Part shown: piece after piece, positions 1 through 8,020 of the stretch
Numbering within the stretch: the stretch's first letter is position 1
How the letters are laid out: each line of letters starts with the position of its first letter
DNA from: Cryomorpha ignava
Lineage (GTDB): Bacteria; Bacteroidota; Bacteroidia; Flavobacteriales_D; Cryomorphaceae
Assembly (NCBI RefSeq): GCF_010686655.1
Contig: NZ_JAAGVY010000020.1
Location: 17,485 to 81,484 of the forward strand
Reading direction: 5' to 3'
Length of the DNA stretch: 64,000 bases
Made by a program: the position numbers and the translations under genes
The notes under the pieces: model-generated
What the model was told of the DNA's origin: nothing
What the model saw: only the letters and a program-made list of their open reading frames with translations
Database searches by the model: none

Positions 1-418
1 CATCCGGATTATCGGCTTTCTTGGCCACCAGTGGAATAATTGAAGAAATAAGAATTGCCTTCGAAATTTTCTTACTTCCGAAATCGGTAAAGTAGCGCAC
101 TACTTCTCCTCCACCCATAGAAAATCCGCAAAGTACTACGTCGTTTAAATTTAGCGTGAGGATTAAATCGTTTAAATCGCTTGCAAGCGAGCTATAATCA
201 TAAGATGACCAAGGTTTTGACGATTGACCGAAACCGCGTCTATCATAAGAAATGCATCTATAACCCGCATCTATTAACGCAGGAATTTGACGCTCCCAGG
301 TCATGTGACTAAGCGGCCATCCATGAATTAAAATGATTGGCTGACCAATTCCATAATCCTGGTAAAACAATTTTGTTTTTTCTCCTTTTTCGGTGTGATT
401 TGTTTCAATAAATGGCAT
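1..418 (-). CDS. Alpha/beta hydrolase, chloroperoxidase-like (partial)
   Basis: The minus-strand frame opens with ATG at 418 and runs off the window start, so only the N-terminal 139 residues are seen. They show an alpha/beta-hydrolase fold start: an HGWPLS oxyanion-hole motif at about residues 32-37, a DRRGFGQS stretch at 59-66, and the nucleophile elbow GFSMGGGE with Ser100. This pattern is typical of non-heme chloroperoxidase-like esterases; the real substrate cannot be read. The catalytic Asp and His lie outside the window. No signal peptide is visible, so it should be cytoplasmic. It is divergent from gatC across a 347-bp gap. The family call is firm and the substrate is unknown. Confidence 0.9.
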   Translation of the reverse strand, partial: MPFIETNHTEKGEKTKLFYQDYGIGQPIILIHGWPLSHMTWERQIPALIDAGYRCISYDRRGFGQSSKPWSSYDYSSLASDLNDLILTLNLNDVVLCGFSMGGGEVVRYFTDFGSKKISKAILISSIIPLVAKKADNPD

Positions 419-765
419 GATACAAGTGTTTTAGGTTTTAGAGAAGTAACAAGTTATAGTTTGATTTGTTGGTAGTTAATCCGAAATTCGATTTCGATCT
501 TACAAAATATCTTTTTTTGAGTTACGCACTTAAACTTATTAAACAAGTTTTAGTATGATATTTAAAACCCGTCGCCCAAAGTATTTATTATGTATCGGCA
601 CTCTCTGCGGCCTTCGCGTATAATCTCTGCGCACTTTGCGGTTAATGAGAAAAAAATCAACTCTTAAGAATTTAATTCTGGTTTGACCAGATTGTGGTTT
701 CAATTTCTAAATAGATATCCTCATTTTTTCATCTAATCATCACCTTCTTTGCTTAGATTTGTACC
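419..765. other. Intergenic region with a TTTGCG-rich word
   Basis: This is the gap between the divergent hydrolase and gatC. It has no supportable gene. Around 601-650 there is a run of short, near-repeated words (ctctgcgg, ccttcgcg, ctctgcgc, ctttgcgg) of the kind seen dispersed in intergenic DNA of many Bacteroidota. A similar run is at 20407-20442. A TAGATTTG sequence at 754-761 resembles a Bacteroidota -7 promoter box but ends only 4 nt before the gatC start codon. Confidence 0.5.
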
Positions 766-1062
766 ATGGAAGTTGATGATAAATTAATAGACAAACTGGC
801 AAGTTTATCAAAACTGGAGTTTAAAGCCGACGAAAAAGAGGCTATTAAGAAAGACATGGCTCGCATGCTTTCATTTTTTGAGCAACTCACCGAAATAAAT
901 ACGGATGGGTTGGAACCATTGATTCACATCAATCCGGAAACGAACGTATATAGGGCAGATAAAATAACCGAAGAACTCAGCCAGGCACAGGCGCTTAAAA
1001 ACGGACCTAACCACGATTCATTTTATTTTAAAGTACCTAAAGTGGTAGAAAATAAGGATTGA
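766..1062 (+). CDS. gatC: Asp/Glu-tRNA amidotransferase subunit C
   Basis: This 98-residue protein matches GatC, the small subunit of the GatCAB amidotransferase that converts Glu-tRNA(Gln) or Asp-tRNA(Asn) to the amidated form in the cytoplasm. Typical features are the N-terminal KLASLSKLEF segment, the ...MLSFFEQLTEINTDGLEP core and a C-terminal part ending FYFKVPKVVE, as in other GatC tails. Length is as usual for the family. The ATG at 766 gives the expected N-terminus. gatA and gatB are not adjacent, which is common in Bacteroidota. Confidence is high from the motif order. Confidence 0.93.
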   Translation: MEVDDKLIDKLASLSKLEFKADEKEAIKKDMARMLSFFEQLTEINTDGLEPLIHINPETNVYRADKITEELSQAQALKNGPNHDSFYFKVPKVVENKD

Positions 1063-1181
1063 TTCGTTTTTAGTGATTAGTTTTTGGTTTTTGGTTTTTG
1101 GTTTTTGGAAATCATGGAAGAAACCCAAACATTTGGAAAATATTATTAATCAGAAGTAAATAGAACTGGATTGCTCCCATA

Positions 1182-1208
1182 AAAAAAGCGCCTCGTTAGG
1201 CGCTTTTC
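1182..1208. terminator. Bidirectional rho-independent terminator
   Basis: A GC-rich hairpin, AAAGCGCC and GGCGCTTTT around a TCGTTA loop, is flanked by an A-run on the left and T-rich sequence on the right. It lies between the convergent gatC (+) and the outer-membrane protein gene (-) and can stop transcription from both sides. Confidence 0.8.
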
Positions 1209-1231
1209 TTCTGTGTTGCAAAAAAGCAAGT

Positions 1232-2152
1232 CTAAATTTTTATAAATAAACCTGCCGCGAAGCTATATACGTCATCTGTATTATCGTTGTCAAATAGTGG
1301 TAGTAATCCCACTTGAGTAAAAAGTGTAAACCTTCCGTAACCTACACGCACCAAGGCATCTGCACCCCATCTATTGAAACCCAAATCGCCTTTAATGCTG
1401 GCTTTATTATCATTGCCATTTAAATTGTACTTCTGCTTGTACATGTTTTCAATTTTTATTTTACCAATCACCCCCGCACTTACGTGAAAAGATTTTTTGG
1501 GATCGAGAGATGTATTAAATTCGAGCATAGCAGGTATGCCGATATACGAAGCACGAAGTTTATTTTTTGTGATGTTTTTATCCCCGGAAGGGACACTAAA
1601 TAAGCTGTCGCCTGCAAAGGCAAACTCATTTTCGCCACTGTATTTGTAATTGTAGATTTGAAAGGTCAGCCCCATTGTAAAACCAACATAATCGCTTACA
1701 ATCCTTCCTTTTACCTGTCCCATATTAAATGAGATATAACGTGATTTTCCGTAATTGGGCTCAAGAAATTCGGTACTGCCGGACAAATTAAAATCGTGGT
1801 TTCCGCTCAAGATTCCGTTTACACCAATATCAATTCCATTCCACCAGGTAAGCTCGTACTTTTTGCTCTCATTGCTGTCTTCACCATCATCGCCATCTTC
1901 CCAATCGCTATCAGATGATTTGTTTTTACTGATAATGGTGATCGATGCATTTTTAAGCTCAATACGGGTTGTATCTCCTTTGGTAGAGTCGGGATTAAAG
2001 GTATTGTCAGAACTCACACCAGCCTCTAGCCGGCCGTCTTTCATGATCAATACGGCTTTTTTTCCAGTCTTTAGTGAATCATTTGTCTCAGGTTCCTGAG
2101 CAAATGATGCCAGGCCGATGCAGAGTAAAATTATGGTTGCAAAAGTTTTCAT
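1232..2152 (-). CDS. Outer-membrane beta-barrel protein
   Basis: The product is about 306 residues with a clear signal peptide (MKTFATIILLCIGLASFAQ). The start at 2152 is chosen because a longer frame to 2191 would put 13 residues before that signal. The N-terminal third is Asp/Ser/Lys-rich and low in complexity. The rest has alternating aromatic and polar strands (for example the glycine-rich GINGILSG-type and final FAAGLFIKI strands) like the PorT/OmpW-type barrels of Bacteroidota. It ends in a hydrophobic residue after an aromatic, as barrel strands do. It is the last gene of the run sigma factor, anti-sigma-like protein, barrel, 60 bp after the second. The barrel could be a target or effector of that sigma system, but this is inference. 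Confidence 0.75.
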   Translation of the reverse strand: MKTFATIILLCIGLASFAQEPETNDSLKTGKKAVLIMKDGRLEAGVSSDNTFNPDSTKGDTTRIELKNASITIISKNKSSDSDWEDGDDGEDSNESKKYELTWWNGIDIGVNGILSGNHDFNLSGSTEFLEPNYGKSRYISFNMGQVKGRIVSDYVGFTMGLTFQIYNYKYSGENEFAFAGDSLFSVPSGDKNITKNKLRASYIGIPAMLEFNTSLDPKKSFHVSAGVIGKIKIENMYKQKYNLNGNDNKASIKGDLGFNRWGADALVRVGYGRFTLFTQVGLLPLFDNDNTDDVYSFAAGLFIKI

Positions 2153-2212
2153 AATTGTTGTGTTTGTTTGTTCTGATAATATGACGGACACCCTGTTTTA
2201 TAAGTTACAGCA

Positions 2213-3523
2213 CTATTTAGATTTTGTGCGCTGCACTTTAAAATTTCCGATTCTCAAAGTGTATGTAAGTGATTTGTCTCCAGAGCTTCCGGCCGATTCA
2301 GTGGTATATTCCGCATCTAGCAATTCACTTGCTTTTGATGTGATACGCTTAGCGAGTACCATCGCCATTTCGTCTTTTTCGCTATCGGGAATATTGAGCT
2401 TTTGAGCCATCAGATCTTCGGCATATTTGGGAACACTATTAAAGGTTTTTGTCTTACTCATCTGTTCCGTGCTTGTCTGAATGTGATTCTCTTCAATAAT
2501 TATAGGCTCTTTCGTCAAAGCAGGCTCTTCTATGGTTGCTGCGAGATAATCTGTTTCCTGTGGTTCAATATGCTCAGGTTCCAATTTGATTTTTCTTACA
2601 ACGGCAGGTTTTTTAGAGGGCTCTGAAGTTTCTGCATAGTTCACTTCATCCGGCTCACGCACTTCCCATTCCTGCAATGGAGGCTCTTCGGTCTCCTGTG
2701 TATTTTGCAAACTATCCGGAATTTTAGATTCCACTTTATTTATAGAGTCTACGCTATCAATTTGAATGGTTTTAGGTTTTTCATCCTGGGCAATTGGTGC
2801 CTTATCAGCAAATGGAGTATGCGATTGATTCCAGATAAAAACGCCGAGTAAAAGTACAGCTGCAACTGCCGCCGCGCGATACAACCAAATGAGAACCGCA
2901 CTTTTTTCCTTTTTAAAAAGGCTTTCCTTATCGGGATAAAAAATACCTTTTGGAGCTGTGAGCTTAAGGCTATTGCCAATTTCCAATTCACGAACTCCAT
3001 TAGGCCGGGCAAGTGCAAATTTTTTCAATGCCGTCTTTTGTTCAGTGTTTAGCAATCCTTCGCCAAGAGCTATAAGGAAGTAATCAAAATTGCTTTCAGA
3101 AATGCTTTGATCTAATCCAAACTGATAAAGCGCGTCTTTATTTAGCTGTTCATTTCCCGAAAGGAGAATAACTTTTCCCCAAAGTGCAAATTCATTCTTA
3201 AGCTGATTATTCTGAAGTAATGCATTGAGCATTTCTTTTTCAATGAATGTAAGTTGCTTCTCAATGGCGCGTAGAAAAAAAGCGTCACGCAATTTTACAT
3301 CTTTCTTTAAATCTTCGGTATTCGGTTTTTTTAGTGCCGTCCACTCATGGGTTTGGTTGTGCAAATCAGGAAGTTCAACTATTTCAAAAGATTCAAGTTC
3401 TGATTTCAAATCAGGATTCTCATCCAGGAAATTATTTAATTCCACAAGCTGACTTTCTGTAAGATTGCCTTCCGCAAAGTCCAGAAAAAACGCTTCGTAA
3501 TTATGTATGTTTATTCTTTCCAT
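2213..3523 (-). CDS. Single-pass anti-sigma-factor-like protein
   Basis: The product is about 436 residues starting MERINIHNYEAFFLDFAEG. That start is chosen because its ATG overlaps the stop of the sigma gene upstream (TGATG, one shared base), giving translational coupling; a longer frame to 3616 lies inside the sigma gene. The N-terminal 200 residues are cytoplasmic and helical, with the ...FAEGNLTESQLVELNNFL pattern often seen at the start of Bacteroidota anti-sigma proteins. One membrane segment lies at about residues 206-228 (LYRAAAVAAVLLLGVFIW). A Pro/Glu-rich periplasmic stalk follows. Topology and coupling to an ECF sigma gene suggest it holds and releases that sigma factor. No FecR or RsiW domain is obvious, so the role is inferred. 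Confidence 0.7.
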   Translation of the reverse strand: MERINIHNYEAFFLDFAEGNLTESQLVELNNFLDENPDLKSELESFEIVELPDLHNQTHEWTALKKPNTEDLKKDVKLRDAFFLRAIEKQLTFIEKEMLNALLQNNQLKNEFALWGKVILLSGNEQLNKDALYQFGLDQSISESNFDYFLIALGEGLLNTEQKTALKKFALARPNGVRELEIGNSLKLTAPKGIFYPDKESLFKKEKSAVLIWLYRAAAVAAVLLLGVFIWNQSHTPFADKAPIAQDEKPKTIQIDSVDSINKVESKIPDSLQNTQETEEPPLQEWEVREPDEVNYAETSEPSKKPAVVRKIKLEPEHIEPQETDYLAATIEEPALTKEPIIIEENHIQTSTEQMSKTKTFNSVPKYAEDLMAQKLNIPDSEKDEMAMVLAKRITSKASELLDAEYTTESAGSSGDKSLTYTLRIGNFKVQRTKSK

Positions 3524-4008
3524 CAGATAATTGCTTCTATACTTCCTATATAATCTTTTAGCGCCTTGCGTGCCCTGAAAATATAAACCTTCACTTGTGC
3601 TTCGGTAAGCGAACATATTTCGCCAATCTCTTCGTAGCTATAACCTTCATAATCTCGCAGCAATACAACCGATTTTTGTACTTCGGGCAGTGTTTCGAGT
3701 GCCTGATGCAGCAATTCATTCAGGTCTGAATACTGATCTGAATGTGCCATTCTCTCCGGCTTTACTTCATCAAAACTCCCCTGCTTCTTATCCCGTCGAA
3801 ACATGTCAATCATGGTGTGATAGCCGGTAGAAAATAAGTAGCTCTTTGCTTTGGCTCCATCTATTTCTTCTACTTTTAGCCACACTTTCGTAAACGCATC
3901 TTGCACCAGATCGCGTGCTTTTTCAGTGTCGCGAACATGCTTTAACATAAAACGATACAGGCCGTCGGCATGTTCATCTACGCATTTATTGTAATCATCT
4001 ACGGTCAT
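3523..4008 (-). CDS. ECF-type RNA polymerase sigma factor
   Basis: This 161-residue protein has the two ECF domains. Region 2 is at about residues 8-75 (LYRFMLKHVRDTEKARDLVQ, then QDAFTKVWLKVEEI) and region 4 at about 100-150 (LPEVQKSVVLLRDYEGYSYE and EIGEICSLTEAQVKVYIFRA). Length is normal for the RpoE-like group, and there is no region 3. It is the first gene of a three-gene minus-strand unit with the coupled anti-sigma-like gene and an outer-membrane barrel. It would direct RNA polymerase to an envelope-response regulon. The real signal is not visible. Confidence is high for the family. Confidence 0.93.
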   Translation of the reverse strand: MTVDDYNKCVDEHADGLYRFMLKHVRDTEKARDLVQDAFTKVWLKVEEIDGAKAKSYLFSTGYHTMIDMFRRDKKQGSFDEVKPERMAHSDQYSDLNELLHQALETLPEVQKSVVLLRDYEGYSYEEIGEICSLTEAQVKVYIFRARKALKDYIGSIEAII

Positions 4009-4099
4009 AGGCTTGCAATGTGGTTATGGGTATGACGCACGAGGGTACTTATTCGTTACAGGAAGATATGAAATTAGTTGAAAGTCTATCCCCAACCAT

Positions 4100-5215
4100 C
4101 TAAACCACAACTAATTCATAATTTGTACTTCGACCACCGGCAGCTTCCTTCTGTAAAACCTTCTTCTCAATTAAATCCTGAATATCTCTCAAGGCGGTAT
4201 CTTTTGAGCATTTGGTAATCTTAGCCCATTTTGAGGATGTTAACTTCCCATCAAATCCGTCAAGTAGTTTATTCATCATTTTCTTTTGACGTTCATTTAG
4301 TATAGTCTTTGCGTTACAGTTCCAGAATTGCGCTTTAATCAGAACATCATTCAAGACTGATTCTGTCGATTTCAATGCCTTTATAAGACAATTTAAAAAC
4401 CAAACAATCCATGTCGTAATATCCAATTCCCCTTTTTGAGATAGCTCAAGCATTTCGTAATATTTTTTCCGCTCCTTCCTGATTTGCGCTGACATACTGT
4501 AAAAGCGTTGCGTAGTATTATCTGACCTTGCCAGAAGCAAGTCCGTAAGCGCTCTGGTAATTCGGCCATTTCCATCATCAAAAGGATGAATCGTTACAAA
4601 CCACAAATGAGCTGTTGCTGCTTTGATTACCAAATCAATATTTTGAGTAGAATTAAACCATTTTAGAAAAGCCTTCATCTCTTCTTCAACGCGGCTCGAA
4701 TCGGGTGCTTCAAAATGAATTTTTTCTTTGCCCATTGCGCCGGAGACTACTTGCATCGGGCCTTTTAGATCTTTCCGCCAATCTGCAACCGTTATAGGAA
4801 TCATACCGCTTCGTCCTGTTGGAAAAAGAGCAGCGTGCCAATCAAATAAACGTTCTTTCGACATAGGATCAAAGCAATTTTGAGTTGAGTCCAGCATCAT
4901 TTCTACCACGCCATCTACATCCCTATCAGAAGGAACGGAACCGGAAATTTCCATTCCCAATTTTCGGGCTATGGAAGAACGTACCTGATCTGAATTCAAA
5001 AATTCACCTTCTATTTCCGTAGATTTTAAAACATCCAGGGTCAACGTTTTCAATAAGGCATCACTTCTTAATTCAAACCCGAGAGATTCCATTTTTCCAA
5101 GTAGCTTTCCCTGAAGATTTCTCACTTCACTTAAAGGCATGATAAGCTTGCTGGAATCCCAGTTGAAATTGGGCCAATCTGTCTTTTCGTATATGTATAG
5201 CTTTATTCGCCGCAT
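4100..5215 (-). CDS. Fic family protein with DUF4172 and C-terminal winged helix
   Basis: About 371 residues. The N-terminal part (YIYEKTDWPNFNWDSSKL) is the DUF4172-type lead seen in many Bacteroidota Fic proteins. The Fic core has the active-site motif HPFDDGNGRITR near residue 210, complete for AMP transfer from ATP to a hydroxyl side chain. The C-terminal 80 residues (ERQKKMMNKLLDGF..., SSKWAKITKCSKDTALRDIQ) look like a winged helix, suggesting DNA binding or self-regulation. Start at 5215 is preferred over 5227 because MRRIKLYIYE is the usual beginning, and its first codons form half of an inverted repeat that looks like an operator. No antitoxin gene is adjacent. Target unknown. Confidence 0.9.
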   Translation of the reverse strand: MRRIKLYIYEKTDWPNFNWDSSKLIMPLSEVRNLQGKLLGKMESLGFELRSDALLKTLTLDVLKSTEIEGEFLNSDQVRSSIARKLGMEISGSVPSDRDVDGVVEMMLDSTQNCFDPMSKERLFDWHAALFPTGRSGMIPITVADWRKDLKGPMQVVSGAMGKEKIHFEAPDSSRVEEEMKAFLKWFNSTQNIDLVIKAATAHLWFVTIHPFDDGNGRITRALTDLLLARSDNTTQRFYSMSAQIRKERKKYYEMLELSQKGELDITTWIVWFLNCLIKALKSTESVLNDVLIKAQFWNCNAKTILNERQKKMMNKLLDGFDGKLTSSKWAKITKCSKDTALRDIQDLIEKKVLQKEAAGGRSTNYELVVV

Positions 5216-5284
5216 AATTTGCAACAAATATAACCTTGATGCGGCGAATAACCTAATTAATCACCTCAAAATATGCGGCGATTA
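5203..5284. promoter_or_regulatory. Probable operator cluster of the fic gene
   Basis: Three copies of the word ATGCGGCGA are found. TTATTCGCCGCAT at 5203-5215 and ATGCGGCGAATAA at 5239-5251 form a perfect 13-bp inverted repeat. A third, near-perfect copy, ATGCGGCGATTA, is at 5273-5284. The first copy includes the fic start codon and encodes MRRI. The layout fits self-repression by the winged helix of the Fic protein. This is inference from position. Confidence 0.65.
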
Positions 5285-5358
5285 GATGCCATATTCAGTG
5301 CAAATTTGACTTCTTGCAAAGGATTTAAATCGAAAGTAAAGAAATCGAAGTAAAGGCA

Positions 5359-7146
5359 TCAATCCAACTGAAGTACCGCCAAAAAAGCTTCTTGTGGTAC
5401 TTCCACATTTCCAACCTGGCGCATTCGTTTTTTACCTTTTTTCTGCTTTTCAAGAAGTTTACGCTTCCGCGAAATATCCCCACCATAGCACTTAGCGGTA
5501 ACATCTTTTCGCAAGGCGCGCACCGTTTCGCGGGCAATAATTTTAGTACCAATTCCTGCCTGAATAGCAATTTCGAATTGCTGACGCGGAATAAGCTCAC
5601 GCAATTTTAAACAGATTCTCTTGCCCAATTCGTAGGCATTGTCACGGTGAATCAATGCCGACAAAGCATCTACCTGATCGCCATTAAGCATAATATCCAG
5701 CTTTACCAGCTTGCTCTCCTTATAACCTATTGGGTGATAATCAAATGAAGCATAGCCTTTTGAAATGGTTTTCAGCTTATCGTAAAAATCAAAAACGATT
5801 TCGCCAAGCGGAATTTCAAAGGACAATTCAACCCTGTCAGCTGTAAGGTAAACCTGATTTGTAAGTACCCCACGTTTGTTAATACAAAGCGTCATAACCT
5901 GACCCACAAAATCTGATTTCGTAATTATCTGGGCCTTAATAAAAGGCTCTTCAACAGATGCGAGGGTACTCGGATCGGGCAGGTCGCTCGGATTATTCAC
6001 CACGAGCAGTTCGCCTTTTGTAGTCATGGCTCGGTAACCAACGTTTGGAACGGTGGTAATAACCGTCATATCAAATTCGCGCTCCAGACGTTCCTGAACA
6101 ATCTCCATGTGGAGCATTCCCAGAAATCCGCAACGAAACCCAAAACCAAGCGCCATCGATGATTCCGGTTCGTAAACCAGCGAAGCATCATTGAGCTGTA
6201 GCTTTTCGAGCGAGCCGCGCAGTTCTTCAAACTCGTCGGTATCAACAGGATATATTCCGGCAAAAACCATTGGTTTTACGTCTTCAAATCCTTTAACAAC
6301 ATCCTGGCACGGGCGACTGACCAGCGTAATGGTATCACCCACCTTTACTTCTTTTGCCTGCTTAATTCCCGAAATAATATATCCAACATCACCGGCCGAC
6401 AGCACCTTTTTGGGAGTCATAGTAAGTTTCAGCGTTCCTATTTCATCGGCATGGTATTTCTTGCCGGTGTTTACAAACTTCACTTCATCGCCTTTGCGAA
6501 TAGTACCGTGCTTGATTCGAAAATAAGCGATTATTCCGCGAAATGAATTAAAAACCGAATCAAAAATCATGGCTTGCAGAGGAGCTTCCGGATCGCCCTT
6601 TGGAGCAGGAATACGATCTATTACCGCTTGTAAAATTTCTTCAACTCCCATTCCGGTTTTACCGCTTGCAGGAATTACATCTTCAGGATTGCACCCGATA
6701 AGCTCTACAATTTGATCTGTAACCTCTTCGGCCATTGCGCTATCCAAATCCATTTTATTCAAAATGGGAATAATCTCAAGGTCTTGCTCAAGAGCCAGAT
6801 AAAGATTAGAAATGGTTTGTGCCTGAATACCCTGTGTGGCATCAACGATCAATAACGCACCTTCACAGGCAGCGATAGAACGAGAAACTTCGTACGAAAA
6901 ATCAACGTGGCCGGGGGTGTCAATCAAATTCAAAACATACTTTTCGCCATTCACCGTGTAATCCATCTGGATTGCGTGGCTTTTAATGGTGATTCCGCGT
7001 TCGCGCTCCAGATCCATATCGTCAAGAGTTTGCTCCTGCAATTCCCTGTCAGAAATGGTACCGGTAAAGTGCAGCAGCCTGTCGGCCAATGTACTCTTAC
7101 CGTGATCAATGTGCGCGATTATGCAAAAATTTCGGATGTTCTTCAT
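5359..7146 (-). CDS. lepA: Elongation factor 4 (LepA), back-translocating GTPase
   Basis: This 595-residue protein is LepA/EF4, a ribosome-bound GTPase that can reverse or remodel translocation. Visible motifs are the P-loop AHIDHGKST (11-19), DTPGH (76-80) and NKMD (130-133), then EF-G-like domains and the LepA-specific C-terminal domain ([20 protein letters not shown] with [19 protein letters not shown]) that distinguishes it from EF-G. Full length, no interruptions. It is a single gene on the minus strand next to fic and has no clear terminator downstream. Very confident. Confidence 0.98.
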   Translation of the reverse strand: MKNIRNFCIIAHIDHGKSTLADRLLHFTGTISDRELQEQTLDDMDLERERGITIKSHAIQMDYTVNGEKYVLNLIDTPGHVDFSYEVSRSIAACEGALLIVDATQGIQAQTISNLYLALEQDLEIIPILNKMDLDSAMAEEVTDQIVELIGCNPEDVIPASGKTGMGVEEILQAVIDRIPAPKGDPEAPLQAMIFDSVFNSFRGIIAYFRIKHGTIRKGDEVKFVNTGKKYHADEIGTLKLTMTPKKVLSAGDVGYIISGIKQAKEVKVGDTITLVSRPCQDVVKGFEDVKPMVFAGIYPVDTDEFEELRGSLEKLQLNDASLVYEPESSMALGFGFRCGFLGMLHMEIVQERLEREFDMTVITTVPNVGYRAMTTKGELLVVNNPSDLPDPSTLASVEEPFIKAQIITKSDFVGQVMTLCINKRGVLTNQVYLTADRVELSFEIPLGEIVFDFYDKLKTISKGYASFDYHPIGYKESKLVKLDIMLNGDQVDALSALIHRDNAYELGKRICLKLRELIPRQQFEIAIQAGIGTKIIARETVRALRKDVTAKCYGGDISRKRKLLEKQKKGKKRMRQVGNVEVPQEAFLAVLQLD

Positions 7147-7361
7147 TCAATTTTAAATAAGAGCGCAAAAGTAGCCAAAAATAGGGATAGTTTAGCAGAT
7201 TCCTGGCAGTATATATTGGTGGTGTTTTCTTTACTAAGTCTCGGTTTATTTTGGAGATAAGTGCGATTAACAGTTCAGTGATTACACTACATTCAACAAC
7301 CTTACATATCTTCCTTAAACATCGATTATTAGAATTTCGTATCTTTGATAAAAAAGGTGCA

Positions 7362-7726
7362 ATGGAATCTTATAAAATCGAAATTCTAAATCCAAAAGTT
7401 AAGAGATTACTTAAAAACCTTGCAGATCTTGAATTAATTAGAGTCTGTCAATAGAGTCAGGTGGCTGGATCATAAAGTTCAATAGCAAGGCGCACGTAGG
7501 ATTGAAAATCAAGGAGTTGACATTTGTCAATGACTGTTTTCAAGACAAGTGCAACGTAGATAGTGGACTGTATGGACAGACACTAATTAGAATTAAAAAA
7601 GAGACGGATAGATCAGAATTTTCTGAATTGTTGAACAAGTTGAGAAATCAAGCTATTGAAGCTCCTTCGCTAGATGAAATTACTAATGAAGTAGAACTGG
7701 TGAGAAAAGCTCGACATGAAAAGTAA
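7362..7726 (+). pseudogene. Toxin-antitoxin antitoxin gene split by a 141-bp insertion
   Basis: The first part, MESYKIEILNPKVKRLLKNL followed by ADLELIRV, is joined after 7583 by RIKKETDRSEFSELLNKL and a tail SLDEITNEVELVRKARHEK. Together these read as one small antitoxin of the kind that precedes PIN-domain toxins in Bacteroidota. A 141-bp element (7443-7583) with an 8-bp target duplication sits exactly between them; removing the element and one duplicate restores a single frame ...LELIRIKKETDRSEF. A TATCTTTG box (7340-7347) precedes the start. An internal ATG at 7502 could still express the C-terminal half. The pair is judged dead because the toxin is also broken. Confidence 0.75.
7443..7583 (-). 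mobile_element. 141-bp non-coding insertion element, copy 1
   Basis: The element is 141 bp, flanked by the perfect 8-bp direct repeat TAATTAGA (7435-7442 and 7584-7591). Its ends are inverted: GTCTGTCAATA at 7443 and TATGGACAGAC at 7571-7581. Read on the minus strand it begins GTGTCTGTCC and is about 87 percent alike (judged by eye) to copy 2 at 16119-16259, also exactly 141 bp. Inside are nested complementary arms (TTGAAAA/TTTTCAA around TTGACAAATGTCAA). It encodes no protein. It fits a MITE-like element moved in trans. Confidence 0.8.
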
Positions 7727-7754
7727 AAATGTTATTCTGGATACGACTTATTAG
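7716..7754 (+). pseudogene. PIN-domain toxin remnant
   Basis: An ATG at 7716 overlaps the antitoxin stop and encodes MKSKNVILDTTY followed by TAG. The VILDT motif is the usual start of PIN (VapC-like) ribonuclease toxins, where it carries the first catalytic Asp. Only 12 residues remain; the sequence to about 7820 shows no recognisable rest of the domain. It is a deletion remnant of the partner toxin of the split antitoxin. The rest of the gap to 8020 holds nothing except a possible -7 box TATCTTCG at 7989-7996. Confidence 0.6.
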
Positions 7755-8020
7755 TGATCAAGAGCATTAAAAAACAAGAATTCTTACAATTAATGAGCTT
7801 AAAGAAATTCTTTAACGGATAAGTACGACCGCATTTTATTACTCCTTTTTTCTAATGTTGTTCGTCAACCCAGAGATCGATGCGGTTAGTTGTAACAATG
7901 AAGTTCGCAATCAACTTCTTTCCAAATCACCTCTTGCACGTCATTTATTTCGCCCCACCCGCAAATTCCCAAAAAAACCAAAATTTATTATCTTCGGCAC
8001 CCTATGATATCTAAAAGCTT

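Noticed and set aside
7502..7726. 74-residue frame as a separate gene
   Set aside because: Its first part is the 141-bp element and its second part is the end of the split antitoxin.
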